Source: Runella sp. CRIBMP (GTDB lineage: Bacteria; Bacteroidota; Bacteroidia; Cytophagales; Spirosomataceae). Taken from it: a DNA stretch of 64,000 nt. The notes under the pieces were generated by a model. It did no database searches. It saw only the letters and a program-made list of their open reading frames with translations, and was not told the DNA's origin. Location of the stretch: positions 868,001-932,000 of the forward strand of contig NZ_JAAAKZ010000001.1 in NCBI RefSeq assembly GCF_009905605.1. Reading direction: 5' to 3'. Made by a program: the position numbers and the translations under genes. Below are positions 1 through 7,943 of this stretch, piece by piece. Within the stretch, counting starts at the first letter, position 1. Each line of letters opens with the position of its first letter.

Positions 1-1313
1 TCGGTTCATTAGGCAACGCGGGTACGTGGGACGGCATTCCGCGTTTGTCAACGCCCGGAACGCTCCTGATTGCCGATTTAAAACCTGAAATCGTGACCTC
101 CTACGAAAGTGGGATTGACTTAAACTTGTTTAAAAATCGTCTGAGATTCTCGGGTACGTATTACATGGTTGAAAACCGTAACCAAATCCTGAGCACCAAG
201 TTGCCGCCTTCGTCGGGTTATTCATCCAAAAACATCAACGCTGGTTTGCTGGTCAGCAAAGGCTTTGAGTTGAGCCTCGGCGGAACCATCGTAGACAAAA
301 ATAACTGGAGATGGGATTTGACCACCAACTGGACGCGCAACCGCACCACCATCAAATCGCTTTCGGATGATTTGCCCTACTATACCTTGTGGCAAGATGC
401 CAAAGGAGGCGCGTGGACGTACGTGGGCGAACAAATCGGGGATATTTATGACGCCAAAATCGTAACGGTCGAAAACAAAGAATCACCGTATTTTGGGTAT
501 CCAATTCTGGACCAAACGGGTAAGTGGCAGTCGATTGACGCCATTAATACCAAAAACAAAATCGGTAACTTCAACCCTAAATTTATCATGGGGTTGCAAA
601 CGTCGATTTCGTATAAAGGCTTTAGCTTGAGTATGTCGTTTGACTGGAGAAATGGCGGAGATTTTGTTTCTCAAACCTACCGCTATGGCGAAGAAAACGG
701 ACAGTCGCAGTTGTTTTTGGACAAACTCATCAATCCTAACGGTTTGACGGGTCAAGCATTGCGTGATTATTTGGTGGCAAATCAGGATGAACTCATTCGG
801 ATTAACGGAAATTATTTTCCGCTGGTGGGTGGTCCAACGCCTGATTATGGCGGCTATCCGTTCAAATACGGCCCCTACACCTTGCCGCACGGTGGGGTGT
901 TCATTCCAGGTGTTATTGCTACGGGTTACGATGCCAATGGAAACCCAACTGGCTTCAAAGAAAACCTCGGCGGAGCGGGCACCACTATCCTGCCGTTTGC
1001 GGGTAGTACGGCTTGGTCGTTTACCCGGGCATTTTTATACGATGCTTCTTTCTTGAAACTGAGAGAAATTACGTTGGGCTACGACCTACCCCAAAACTGG
1101 CTGCGGAAAGTGGGCGTTCAGAGTGCCAACTTCTCAGTTTATAGCCGTAATATTATCCTGTGGACGGCCGCTAAAATCAACATTGATCCCGAAAACGCAT
1201 TCCAGCCAGAAGCGGGGATTCAGGGTGGTAGCCAATTCAAACAAGGGATTGAGCGCTACAACGTCAATCCTTGGGTGATTCCGGTCGGCTTCAAATTAGG
1301 CTTAACTTTTTAA
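1..1313 (+). CDS. SusC/RagA-family TonB-dependent outer membrane receptor, C-terminal part
   Basis: The reading frame is open from the left edge of the window, so the 5' part (signal peptide, carboxypeptidase-regulatory-like domain, plug) lies outside. The visible part of about 437 residues is the C-terminal portion of a SusC-type barrel: alternating aromatic beta strands, long loops rich in G, N and Y, a typical IRNEGTF-like ending region (FLKLREITLGYDLP around 1052-1090) and a terminal phenylalanine. SusC proteins import oligosaccharides or other large nutrients with a SusD lipoprotein lid, and the next gene, 22 bp downstream, encodes that partner. The apparent TTG start at 45 is only the first possible codon in the open frame and is not a real start. 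The substrate cannot be read from this fragment. Confidence 0.95.
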   Translation, partial: GSLGNAGTWDGIPRLSTPGTLLIADLKPEIVTSYESGIDLNLFKNRLRFSGTYYMVENRNQILSTKLPPSSGYSSKNINAGLLVSKGFELSLGGTIVDKNNWRWDLTTNWTRNRTTIKSLSDDLPYYTLWQDAKGGAWTYVGEQIGDIYDAKIVTVENKESPYFGYPILDQTGKWQSIDAINTKNKIGNFNPKFIMGLQTSISYKGFSLSMSFDWRNGGDFVSQTYRYGEENGQSQLFLDKLINPNGLTGQALRDYLVANQDELIRINGNYFPLVGGPTPDYGGYPFKYGPYTLPHGGVFIPGVIATGYDANGNPTGFKENLGGAGTTILPFAGSTAWSFTRAFLYDASFLKLREITLGYDLPQNWLRKVGVQSANFSVYSRNIILWTAAKINIDPENAFQPEAGIQGGSQFKQGIERYNVNPWVIPVGFKLGLTF

Positions 1314-1335
1314 GAAAACATAAACGGATAAAGTG

Positions 1336-2973
1336 ATGAAATTCAACACACTCAAATTTACCTGCTTCGCGGTTTTGTTTTCCTGTACGGTGTTTTCCTG
1401 CAAAGACTTAACCGAACTAAACATCAACCCCAACGGGGTAGACCCCGACAACGCCAACCCAAATTTGGTGCTGTCTACGGTGTTGACCGAAACGGGAAAG
1501 GCATTCGTCAACTTAGGGTATCAAGACATCGCTGGGGTAATGCAACACACCCAAAAAGACGGCTGGAGCGGTGGCCACAATGACTATGATTGGGGCGGAA
1601 GTCAGAGTTGGGCAGGGTATTACGACATCCTGCGCAACAACCAATACGTGTACGACCGTGGCGTAGCCATCAAGTCGGAGTTGCATCAAGGCATTGCTTT
1701 GGTGGTGAAGTCTATGATGTTTGGGTTAATTACCGATCTTTGGGGCGATGCTCCCTACTCGGCAGCGTTGAAAGGCGCCGTGGGTGGTGCTGAAAATACG
1801 TTCCCTGCCTATGATTCACAAGAAGCCATTTATACGGGTATTTTAGCTGATTTGGACAAAGCCAATACGTTGCTTTCCAAAAATGCCACGGAATACACCG
1901 CTACCGTCGGAACCGCCGATGTGTATTATCAGGGCGCGCCTGCCAAATGGCGAAAACTGGCCAATTCGCTCGCGCTGCGTTATTATATGCGTATCTCTGC
2001 CAAAAAACCAGATGTAGCCAAGGCGGGTATTGAAAAAATCGTAGCCAATGCCACGCAATACCCCATCATTACGGCCATAGCCGATGATGCCGCCATGCCA
2101 TTTGCGGGCAACAGCAACGATGATTCGTGGCCAGCCAACGCCATTTATGACGCCAGCGAAAGTAATTATCGCCGGATTAAAATGGCCGCTACTTTGGTAG
2201 ACAGACTGCTTGTTTTGAAAGATCCGCGTTTGGGTATTTGGGCCAATAAGGTTAAAATTCAAATCGTAGTTGACCCTGCTCTTCCAAAAGGAACGGATAA
2301 AATAGAAGGTAATAAACGCTTTCTGGCACCCGACAAAGTAGCTGGTAAAGAATACAATACCAACGAATACGTGGGACTGCCAACGGCGATGTTGGGCGGA
2401 CCTACCTACAACCTTAGCCCCACGGCTGAGCAGGGAGCCAACAATCCACACGTATCGTGGTTGAGTGATATTTATCGTCAGGCCAAAGGGCCGTTGCTTA
2501 AATCACGGCTGATGTCGGCGGCTGAAGTGCGCTTTATATTGGCCGAAGCCGCCTTGAAAGGATGGGCAGCGGGTGATGCCAAAACCCACTACGAAGCAGG
2601 CATAAAAGCCTCGTTGGATACGTGGGGTGTGGGCAGTAGCTACGCGGCCTATATCGCAGGAGCGGATGCTAAATTTGACGGTACGTTGAAGCAAATCATC
2701 GAGCAAAAATGGATTGCGAGCTGGACGGCTGCGCAGGAAGCTTGGTTTGACTACCGCAGAACGGGTTTCCCCGAATTGAAAACGGGTAATCAATCAAAGC
2801 GCAGTGTTTTGCCAGTGCGTTTTTATTACATGCTTGACGAACGTAATTTGAATAAAACAAATGCTGAATTGGCCATGAGTAAGTTGGAAACAACGCCTTA
2901 CTCAACCGTTGACGGTAAAAACAGTCCTTGGTCCAAACCGTGGGTCATCCAGGGTACGGGCAAACCGTGGTAA
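1336..2973 (+). CDS. SusD/RagB-family nutrient-binding lipoprotein
   Basis: This is the outer membrane lipoprotein lid of the SusCD nutrient importer begun by the preceding gene. The ATG at 1336 gives a lipoprotein signal with a lipobox ending at Cys22 (TVFSC). An in-frame GTG at 1333 is less likely. The body has SusD hallmarks: LWGDAPYSAAL near residue 135, the helix WRKLANSLALRYYMRI, and a C-terminal segment QKWIASWTAAQEAWFDYRR in which the protein packs against the porin. At about 545 residues it has the normal length for the SusD-like_2 branch. A strong hairpin terminator follows, so susC and susD form one transcription unit. The ligand is unknown. The neighbouring ceramidase-like and PqaA-like genes do not identify a glycan. 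Confidence 0.95.
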   Translation: MKFNTLKFTCFAVLFSCTVFSCKDLTELNINPNGVDPDNANPNLVLSTVLTETGKAFVNLGYQDIAGVMQHTQKDGWSGGHNDYDWGGSQSWAGYYDILRNNQYVYDRGVAIKSELHQGIALVVKSMMFGLITDLWGDAPYSAALKGAVGGAENTFPAYDSQEAIYTGILADLDKANTLLSKNATEYTATVGTADVYYQGAPAKWRKLANSLALRYYMRISAKKPDVAKAGIEKIVANATQYPIITAIADDAAMPFAGNSNDDSWPANAIYDASESNYRRIKMAATLVDRLLVLKDPRLGIWANKVKIQIVVDPALPKGTDKIEGNKRFLAPDKVAGKEYNTNEYVGLPTAMLGGPTYNLSPTAEQGANNPHVSWLSDIYRQAKGPLLKSRLMSAAEVRFILAEAALKGWAAGDAKTHYEAGIKASLDTWGVGSSYAAYIAGADAKFDGTLKQIIEQKWIASWTAAQEAWFDYRRTGFPELKTGNQSKRSVLPVRFYYMLDERNLNKTNAELAMSKLETTPYSTVDGKNSPWSKPWVIQGTGKPW

Positions 2974-2991
2974 TTTTTTGGGTTAGTTGAA

Positions 2992-3025
2992 CAAAAAAGT
3001 GGTGGAGTATATCCACCCTTTTTTT
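2992..3025 (+). terminator. Rho-independent terminator after the SusCD pair
   Basis: A 6-bp stem GGTGGA (3001-3006) and TCCACC (3012-3017) with a 5-base loop is preceded by a run of A and followed by seven T, the classic intrinsic terminator form. The flanking A and T runs can pair as well, so it may work in both directions. It separates the susCD unit from the ceramidase-like gene. Confidence 0.85.
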
Positions 3026-3059
3026 GCCCTTTTCACAAATGAAAATAGAAAGTATTCGC

Positions 3060-4304
3060 ATGAGAAAAATTGGTTATTTATTCCTTCTTTTATTGTTTTA
3101 TAATGCTGGTGCGCAGGAGTTTAAAGCTGCCGCAGCATTGCGTGTCATTACTCCTAATCCACTCCTGCCCGTATCGGGTGGCATCGGGACGCCCAAACCA
3201 GCTACGGAGAAAAAAGGTGATTTGTTTGCCCGGGTGTTGGTGCTCGAAAAAGGAAACACCCGCGTAGCCATCGTCAGCGTAGATAATCTGGGCTGGTCGT
3301 CTATTTTGGGCAACCGTTCAAGGGCGTTAATCAAAGGCATTCCGCCCGAAAATGTTCTGATTGGCTGTACGCATACCCACAGTGGGCCAGATGCGTATGG
3401 ATTTCCTGACCAAACGGGCAAAACCTCGGCCGACTTGAATTATTTGGAAGACTGCGTTAAAAAAATTGCCGATGCGGTCAATGAAGCCGTTGCCAAGTTG
3501 GAGCCAGCTACGCTGAAAGTAGCCGTGGGAGAAGCCAAGGGAAAGATTGCCTATAATTATTACGCCGCTGACTTGTATGACCCTCGTTGCGGCGTCATTC
3601 AGGCGATTTCCAAGTCGGGAAAACCCATTGCCACTTTAGTCAATTACGCCATTCACCCCGAAGTGCTTGGCTCTGGGAGGGGTATTTTAAGCCCCGACTT
3701 GTGTGGGCCATTATACGACCGCATTGAGTCTAAAGGCGGTGGCATGGCCATTTTTGTAAACGGTGCGCAGGGGGGGATGGTCACGGCCGATACCCGCCGT
3801 GAAGCCAACACCGAAGCCAATACGTGGGAAGAATGTATCCGCATCGGAGAGTTGCTCGGCGACGAAGCCCTGAGGATTGTCAGTACCGCGCCCACCGTAT
3901 CAAATCCGTCGGTGTATTGCACGGCACGAACCATTGAGTTTCCCGTTGACTCCGACATGATGAAGTACATTCTCAAAAATTCGCCACTCAAACACCCCAA
4001 CGCCAAACCCGACGCCGTGAGTACGCAGGTAAATCTGCTGAACATCGGGCCCGCGCAGGTTTTGACCATTCCAGGAGAGGCATTGCCCAACATCGGCTTT
4101 TACCTCAAACGACACATGAATACCAAATTGCCGTTTTTGTTTGGCCTCACCAACGACGCGTTTGGGTATATGCTCACCAAAGTAGATTTTAACAGTTTCA
4201 AACGTTACGATTATATAAGTCGCACCAGTCTCGGCGAAATGACGGGTGAAATTTACATCGAACAGGCGCTCAAGTTGGTCAAAGAAAGCCCTAAGCCAGA
4301 ATAA
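3060..4304 (+). CDS. Neutral/alkaline ceramidase-like secreted hydrolase (N-terminal catalytic domain only)
   Basis: The protein matches the N-terminal domain of the neutral/alkaline non-lysosomal ceramidase family, zinc amidases that split ceramide into sphingosine and fatty acid. Visible marks are an early SGGIGTPKPAT segment, DNLGWSS, the zinc-ligand motif HTHSGPDAYG, NYAIHPEVLG with a further His, and NGAQGGMV at the position of the family's active-site loop. I prefer the ATG at 3060, which directly starts a signal peptide (MRKIGYLFLLLLFYNAGAQ). An upstream ATG at 3039 adds seven residues. At 415 residues it lacks the C-terminal immunoglobulin-like domain of true ceramidases (about 650-700 residues), as many bacterial members do, so ceramide need not be the substrate. 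The next gene starts 41 bp downstream, probably in one operon. Confidence 0.85.
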   Translation: MRKIGYLFLLLLFYNAGAQEFKAAAALRVITPNPLLPVSGGIGTPKPATEKKGDLFARVLVLEKGNTRVAIVSVDNLGWSSILGNRSRALIKGIPPENVLIGCTHTHSGPDAYGFPDQTGKTSADLNYLEDCVKKIADAVNEAVAKLEPATLKVAVGEAKGKIAYNYYAADLYDPRCGVIQAISKSGKPIATLVNYAIHPEVLGSGRGILSPDLCGPLYDRIESKGGGMAIFVNGAQGGMVTADTRREANTEANTWEECIRIGELLGDEALRIVSTAPTVSNPSVYCTARTIEFPVDSDMMKYILKNSPLKHPNAKPDAVSTQVNLLNIGPAQVLTIPGEALPNIGFYLKRHMNTKLPFLFGLTNDAFGYMLTKVDFNSFKRYDYISRTSLGEMTGEIYIEQALKLVKESPKPE

Positions 4305-4345
4305 AAAATCGTCAATAATTATTCCTCAATAATCAATTTATTGCC

Positions 4346-5692
4346 ATGCACAAATCCCTTTTTAGTTTAGTCCTCAGTGTTTGCCTTGGTATTTGCCAAC
4401 TCTTTGCACAGCAGGCCATTACCCCCGAAACAGCCCTTAAAAGTTACGTCACCAATGGAGATAAAACCTTTTCGTGGGAGTTGAAAGATTCGTTTACAGA
4501 AGGAGACGTAACGGGTTATAATTTATTGCTTACGTCCCAAACATGGCGGGGAATCGCGTGGCGGCACCAACTCACCGTTATGGTTCCTAAAGAAAACCTG
4601 CACGATGGCGCAATGCTTTTCATCACGGGGGGCTCTAACAAACAAGAACAACCCAATTGGAGCAAAAGTGACAAACTGTGGCCTTCGCTGATGGGAATCG
4701 CGGCCAAAAACAAAGCCATTGTGGTATTGCTGAAACAAGCACCCAATCAGCCTTTATACGGCAATTTGACCGAAGATGCGCTGATTTCGTACACCTTGCA
4801 TAACTTCAAAAAAGACGGAGATTATTCATGGCCGTTGTTGTTTCCGATGGTGAAAAGCGCCGTAAAAGCAATGGATGCCGTGCAGGCATTTTCAAAACAA
4901 ACCCTCAAACACGATGTCAATAACTTTGTGGTAACGGGCGCGTCCAAACGTGGCTGGACTACGTGGCTCTCGGCCGCCATTGATGACAAACGGGTGAAAG
5001 CCATCGGCCCGATGGTGATTGATATGCTCAATATGCCCGCTACGCTAGATTATCAGTTGAAATCCTACGGTGCATACAGCGAGCAAATCGAAGATTATGT
5101 AAAACTGGAAATCCCACAAACGGCCAATACCCCCCAAGGCAACGCCATTACGACCATGATTGACCCCTACTCGTACCGTGCGAAATTGACCGTCCCGAAG
5201 TTGATTTTTATCGGAACCAACGACGAGTACTGGACCGTTGATGCCATTAAACATTACTACGACCAGATTCCAGGCAAAAATATGATTCACTATGTGCCCA
5301 ATGCTGGTCACGACTTGGGCGGAGGAAAACAGGCCTTGGAAGCATTAAGCGCGTTTTTTGGAACGACCATCAACGACCGCAATTATCCTACGCCGACGTG
5401 GAAAGTAAGCCCTAAGAAAAAAGGAGCGCAAGTTTCTATCAAAACGGACCGCAACGATTTGGTAGACGCCGTGGTGTGGACCGCTACTTCGGCGGATAAA
5501 GATTTCAGAAATGAAAAGTGGACGAGTTATAGTTTGGGCGTTTCCAATACCTCAAAAATAAAGTTGCAGGAAGCCTACGCAGGTAGCGGTTACAAAGCGT
5601 TTTACGTGGATTTAAAATACAAAGATGCCAACGGGGGCACCTACACCGTCAGTACCCGCATGTTTTTGACCGATTCAAAAGGTATATTGTAA
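4346..5692 (+). CDS. PhoPQ-activated pathogenicity-related (PqaA) family protein
   Basis: This is a secreted alpha/beta-hydrolase-like protein of the PqaA family (named from Salmonella; also AprA-related in Dictyostelium). A signal peptide ends near AQQAITPE. The domain shows WRGIAWRHQL, FITGGSNK, the nucleophile-elbow-like VTGASKRGWTTW near residue 200, the Asp-containing segment FIGTNDEYW, and GHDLGGG near residue 325 supplying the expected His. The C-terminal 100 residues form a beta-rich domain. At 448 residues the length is normal. The substrate of the family is not known. It lies 41 bp after the ceramidase-like gene and is followed by a hairpin that separates it from a convergent gene. 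Confidence 0.9.
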   Translation: MHKSLFSLVLSVCLGICQLFAQQAITPETALKSYVTNGDKTFSWELKDSFTEGDVTGYNLLLTSQTWRGIAWRHQLTVMVPKENLHDGAMLFITGGSNKQEQPNWSKSDKLWPSLMGIAAKNKAIVVLLKQAPNQPLYGNLTEDALISYTLHNFKKDGDYSWPLLFPMVKSAVKAMDAVQAFSKQTLKHDVNNFVVTGASKRGWTTWLSAAIDDKRVKAIGPMVIDMLNMPATLDYQLKSYGAYSEQIEDYVKLEIPQTANTPQGNAITTMIDPYSYRAKLTVPKLIFIGTNDEYWTVDAIKHYYDQIPGKNMIHYVPNAGHDLGGGKQALEALSAFFGTTINDRNYPTPTWKVSPKKKGAQVSIKTDRNDLVDAVVWTATSADKDFRNEKWTSYSLGVSNTSKIKLQEAYAGSGYKAFYVDLKYKDANGGTYTVSTRMFLTDSKGIL

Positions 5693-5718
5693 CAAAAAGC
5701 GTAACCCCATTATTGCAC

Positions 5719-5750
5719 AAACCCCGGCTCAATGGTCGGGGTTTATGTTT
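5719..5750. terminator. Bidirectional hairpin terminator between convergent genes
   Basis: Eight-bp perfect stem AAACCCCG (5719-5726) and CGGGGTTT (5737-5744) with a 10-base loop. It sits between the end of the PqaA-like gene and the end of the minus-strand gene that stops at 5799. Its short A and T flanks suit termination in both directions. Confidence 0.75.
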
Positions 5751-5798
5751 GTAAAGATGGCTCGGAGGGGTTGCTCAAAAATGACTTTTAGCTCCTTT

Positions 5799-6500
5799 TT
5801 AAATATACACATCCTTGTAAATGAGGGTTGTGATGGGCTTGAATGTACGGAGTTTGAGGAGCGGTTTTTTGCCAATGTTGAAGCTCCGTTTTTTCTCAGG
5901 CGTATTTTTCTTGTTTTCTTCTTCCAAAAACGCCCCGCTCGTGTGCTCGGCGGCTCCTGTTGAGAGATTAAAATCATAGGTGTTGAATTGATTCGCACTC
6001 ATTGACGAAAAGGTAGCTGTAGCACCAATCAAAAACCAGTCGTTGTTCTGAAAACGCCAGCGGTAGTCATAGCCCCAGCGGTCGGCGCTCCCGCCATAAA
6101 ACTGCACCAACAGCGTACCCCTTTCGATGGTCAATCCCGCCAGCGGGTCGCCCATTACACCCCCTTCATTGGAAAGCAAGATGGACTCGTTGCTTTGTAT
6201 GGATAAAGTATAACTACCGTTGGCCTGTCGCAGAGCAATCAGCAGAATACGAGGCTTTTGTGGATAATCTTCTTCTTTGAGATTGGGTACGTCTTTGTCG
6301 GCTTCCACCACGGCGGCAATGTCAGGGGCGTTGTCTTTGTTGAGGTCGCCTTCGGCTTTTTCCACAATGTGCCAACCTTTGGGCACAAACGATTCTATTT
6401 TTGGGCCAGTTGGGGGTAAAACTGGGTATTTGTAACGGTTTTGGGCGGAAGTTAGGTGTACAGCGAAGAGTAAAATAATGAACAGAAAAAGGCGAGCCAT
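5799..6500 (-). CDS. Secreted protein of unknown function
   Basis: I do not recognise this 233-residue protein. The ATG at 6500 starts a clear signal peptide (MARLFLFIILLFAVHLTSAQ); a longer frame from 6521 adds seven residues and is less likely. The mature part contains a segment EGDLNKDNAPDIAAVVEAD that resembles an FG-GAP/integrin-like calcium loop (DLNKDNAPD), followed by a beta-rich domain of W and Y residues (RWGYDYRWRFQNNDWFLIG). Similar secreted proteins in proteobacteria report or bind a ligand, but none is characterised well enough to name a function. It is monocistronic and converges on the PqaA-like gene. Confidence 0.8.
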   Translation of the reverse strand: MARLFLFIILLFAVHLTSAQNRYKYPVLPPTGPKIESFVPKGWHIVEKAEGDLNKDNAPDIAAVVEADKDVPNLKEEDYPQKPRILLIALRQANGSYTLSIQSNESILLSNEGGVMGDPLAGLTIERGTLLVQFYGGSADRWGYDYRWRFQNNDWFLIGATATFSSMSANQFNTYDFNLSTGAAEHTSGAFLEEENKKNTPEKKRSFNIGKKPLLKLRTFKPITTLIYKDVYI

Positions 6501-6535
6501 TGGGGAAAATATTAAGTACATAATTTATTGATGGT

Positions 6536-6569
6536 CAAAATTAATGAACTGGTTTGGATTGTTAATCAA
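6536..6569 (-). promoter_or_regulatory. Probable Bacteroidota-type promoter for the 5799-6500 gene
   Basis: Read on the minus strand, an exact TAATTTTG -7 element lies at 6543-6536 with a TTG at 6569-6567, a 23-base spacer that is slightly long for TTG-N19-21-TAnnTTTG. The start codon lies 36 bp downstream. Confidence 0.45.
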
Positions 6570-6674
6570 TCGTTTTTTTTACGGTACGCCGCCAGACAAT
6601 TATCAAAATAACGGGTGCTGAAATTAGTCTTTTTCCAGAGAACAGGGGTATTACTTGATAAATAAGTAAGACTC

Positions 6675-7532
6675 ATGAATCACAGAATTATTGTTGCTAT
6701 TGTAGGTGCAGCTCTTTTTATGGGCACGGCTTCCACCATGACGCCGCGCCGCGCCAAAGAAATCAAAAAAGACTTCTTAACAACCACTTCCAATAGCGTG
6801 TTGGTGGCATCGCACCGCGCAGTTCATCATGTATACCCCGAAAACTCCATCCCCGCCGTCAAGGAAGCGATTCGACTGGGTATCGACATCATCGAAATTG
6901 ACGTCAAAGTAAGCTCCGACGGTGTACCCGTGTTGATGCATGATGGTAAGATTGACCGCACCACCAACGGCAAAGGAAACCCCGAAACCATGACCTTTGC
7001 GCAGTTGCAAACCTACAATTTGGTGGTAAAGGGCGCAAAAACCGAAGAGAAAATCCCCACGTTGGAGGAGGTACTACGTTTAGCAAAAGGACGTATTTTG
7101 GTGGATTTGGATTTGAAAACTGACAAATTAGGCCCCATCATCGACGTGGTAAAGAAGACCAAAACCGAAGATATTGTCTTTTATTTCGACAGTGACTACA
7201 ACGCCCTCCATTTTGTGGACAAGGTCGATAAAAAATACATGCTCATGCCCCGGGCACATTCGCAAGCCATGGCTGATTCGGCCATTACGCTCTTCAAACC
7301 CGAAGTAGTACACATTGATTTTTCGTTTTACACGCCCGAAGTGGTCAGTCTTATCAAAAAGCGTGGAGCACGCGTGTGGATTAATGCGTTGGGACCGATA
7401 GATATATTGCTCCGGACCGAAAGACGAGACGAAGCACTCGACAAATTGTTGAAACACGGGGCCAACGTTATTCAAACAGATGAGCCCGAATTGTTGTTAA
7501 AGCTATTGAAAGATAAAGGTTTACATATTTGA
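6675..7532 (+). CDS. Secreted glycerophosphodiester phosphodiesterase family protein
   Basis: GDPD-family TIM-barrel enzyme that hydrolyses glycerophosphodiesters to an alcohol and glycerol 3-phosphate in a metal-dependent reaction. After a signal peptide (residues 1-20) the core shows HRAVHHVYPENS near residue 47, EIDVKVSSDGVPVLMHDG near 75, and later LVDLDLKTD. The usual first motif is HRG; here the third residue is Ala, which does not remove the catalytic His. At 285 residues it is a normal single-domain length. A second GDPD fused to an esterase follows about 410 bp downstream, with one small ORF between, so the two probably serve a common phosphodiester or phospholipid salvage task. Confidence 0.92.
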   Translation: MNHRIIVAIVGAALFMGTASTMTPRRAKEIKKDFLTTTSNSVLVASHRAVHHVYPENSIPAVKEAIRLGIDIIEIDVKVSSDGVPVLMHDGKIDRTTNGKGNPETMTFAQLQTYNLVVKGAKTEEKIPTLEEVLRLAKGRILVDLDLKTDKLGPIIDVVKKTKTEDIVFYFDSDYNALHFVDKVDKKYMLMPRAHSQAMADSAITLFKPEVVHIDFSFYTPEVVSLIKKRGARVWINALGPIDILLRTERRDEALDKLLKHGANVIQTDEPELLLKLLKDKGLHI

Positions 7533-7661
7533 AGGAAGGTTGTCTATTGACAAACGACGTTTTTGTCCAATCAAATAATTGAAAACTTAAATTTAACACA
7601 GTCTGAGTAGCCTTTTATGATTGGAACAAAGTATATAGACATATAACAAGCCAAAAAAATA

Positions 7662-7856
7662 ATGGAAACCAACCGTCCTGACTATTTGATTGGTAGGCTG
7701 ATGCGCAACGAGATTTCACAAGTTGAACTCGAAGAATTTTTGGCTGGTATTGGGGAAAATGAAATGTCGCCCGCTTATTCGGAAGTGTTGGAGCGCTACT
7801 TCATGCAATTGCTTTCCGAGAACGAACACGCAAAAAGCGTGCAACAAGAAAAGTAG
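7662..7856 (+). CDS. Small acidic protein resembling the N-terminus of FecR-type anti-sigma factors
   Basis: A 64-residue ORF with a strong ATG start after an AT-rich leader. It has the pattern LIGRLMRNEIS..ELEEFL followed by a second helix YSEVLERYFMQLL. This is the shape of the cytoplasmic sigma-binding helices at the start of Bacteroidota FecR anti-sigma factors, but the TM and periplasmic parts are absent and no sigma factor is adjacent. An alternative reading is a double-glycine-type leader (IS..EL..FLAGIG). It lies between two GDPD genes on the same strand. Family assignment is an inference from sequence pattern only. Confidence 0.55.
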   Translation: METNRPDYLIGRLMRNEISQVELEEFLAGIGENEMSPAYSEVLERYFMQLLSENEHAKSVQQEK

Positions 7857-7943
7857 ATTTTCTGGCTGTATCCACCCCTTTTTTAACGTAATAAACCTGT
7901 ATCTTCAATAAGCGCTGGGCGTATCTCGCGACAGGATAGTTAT

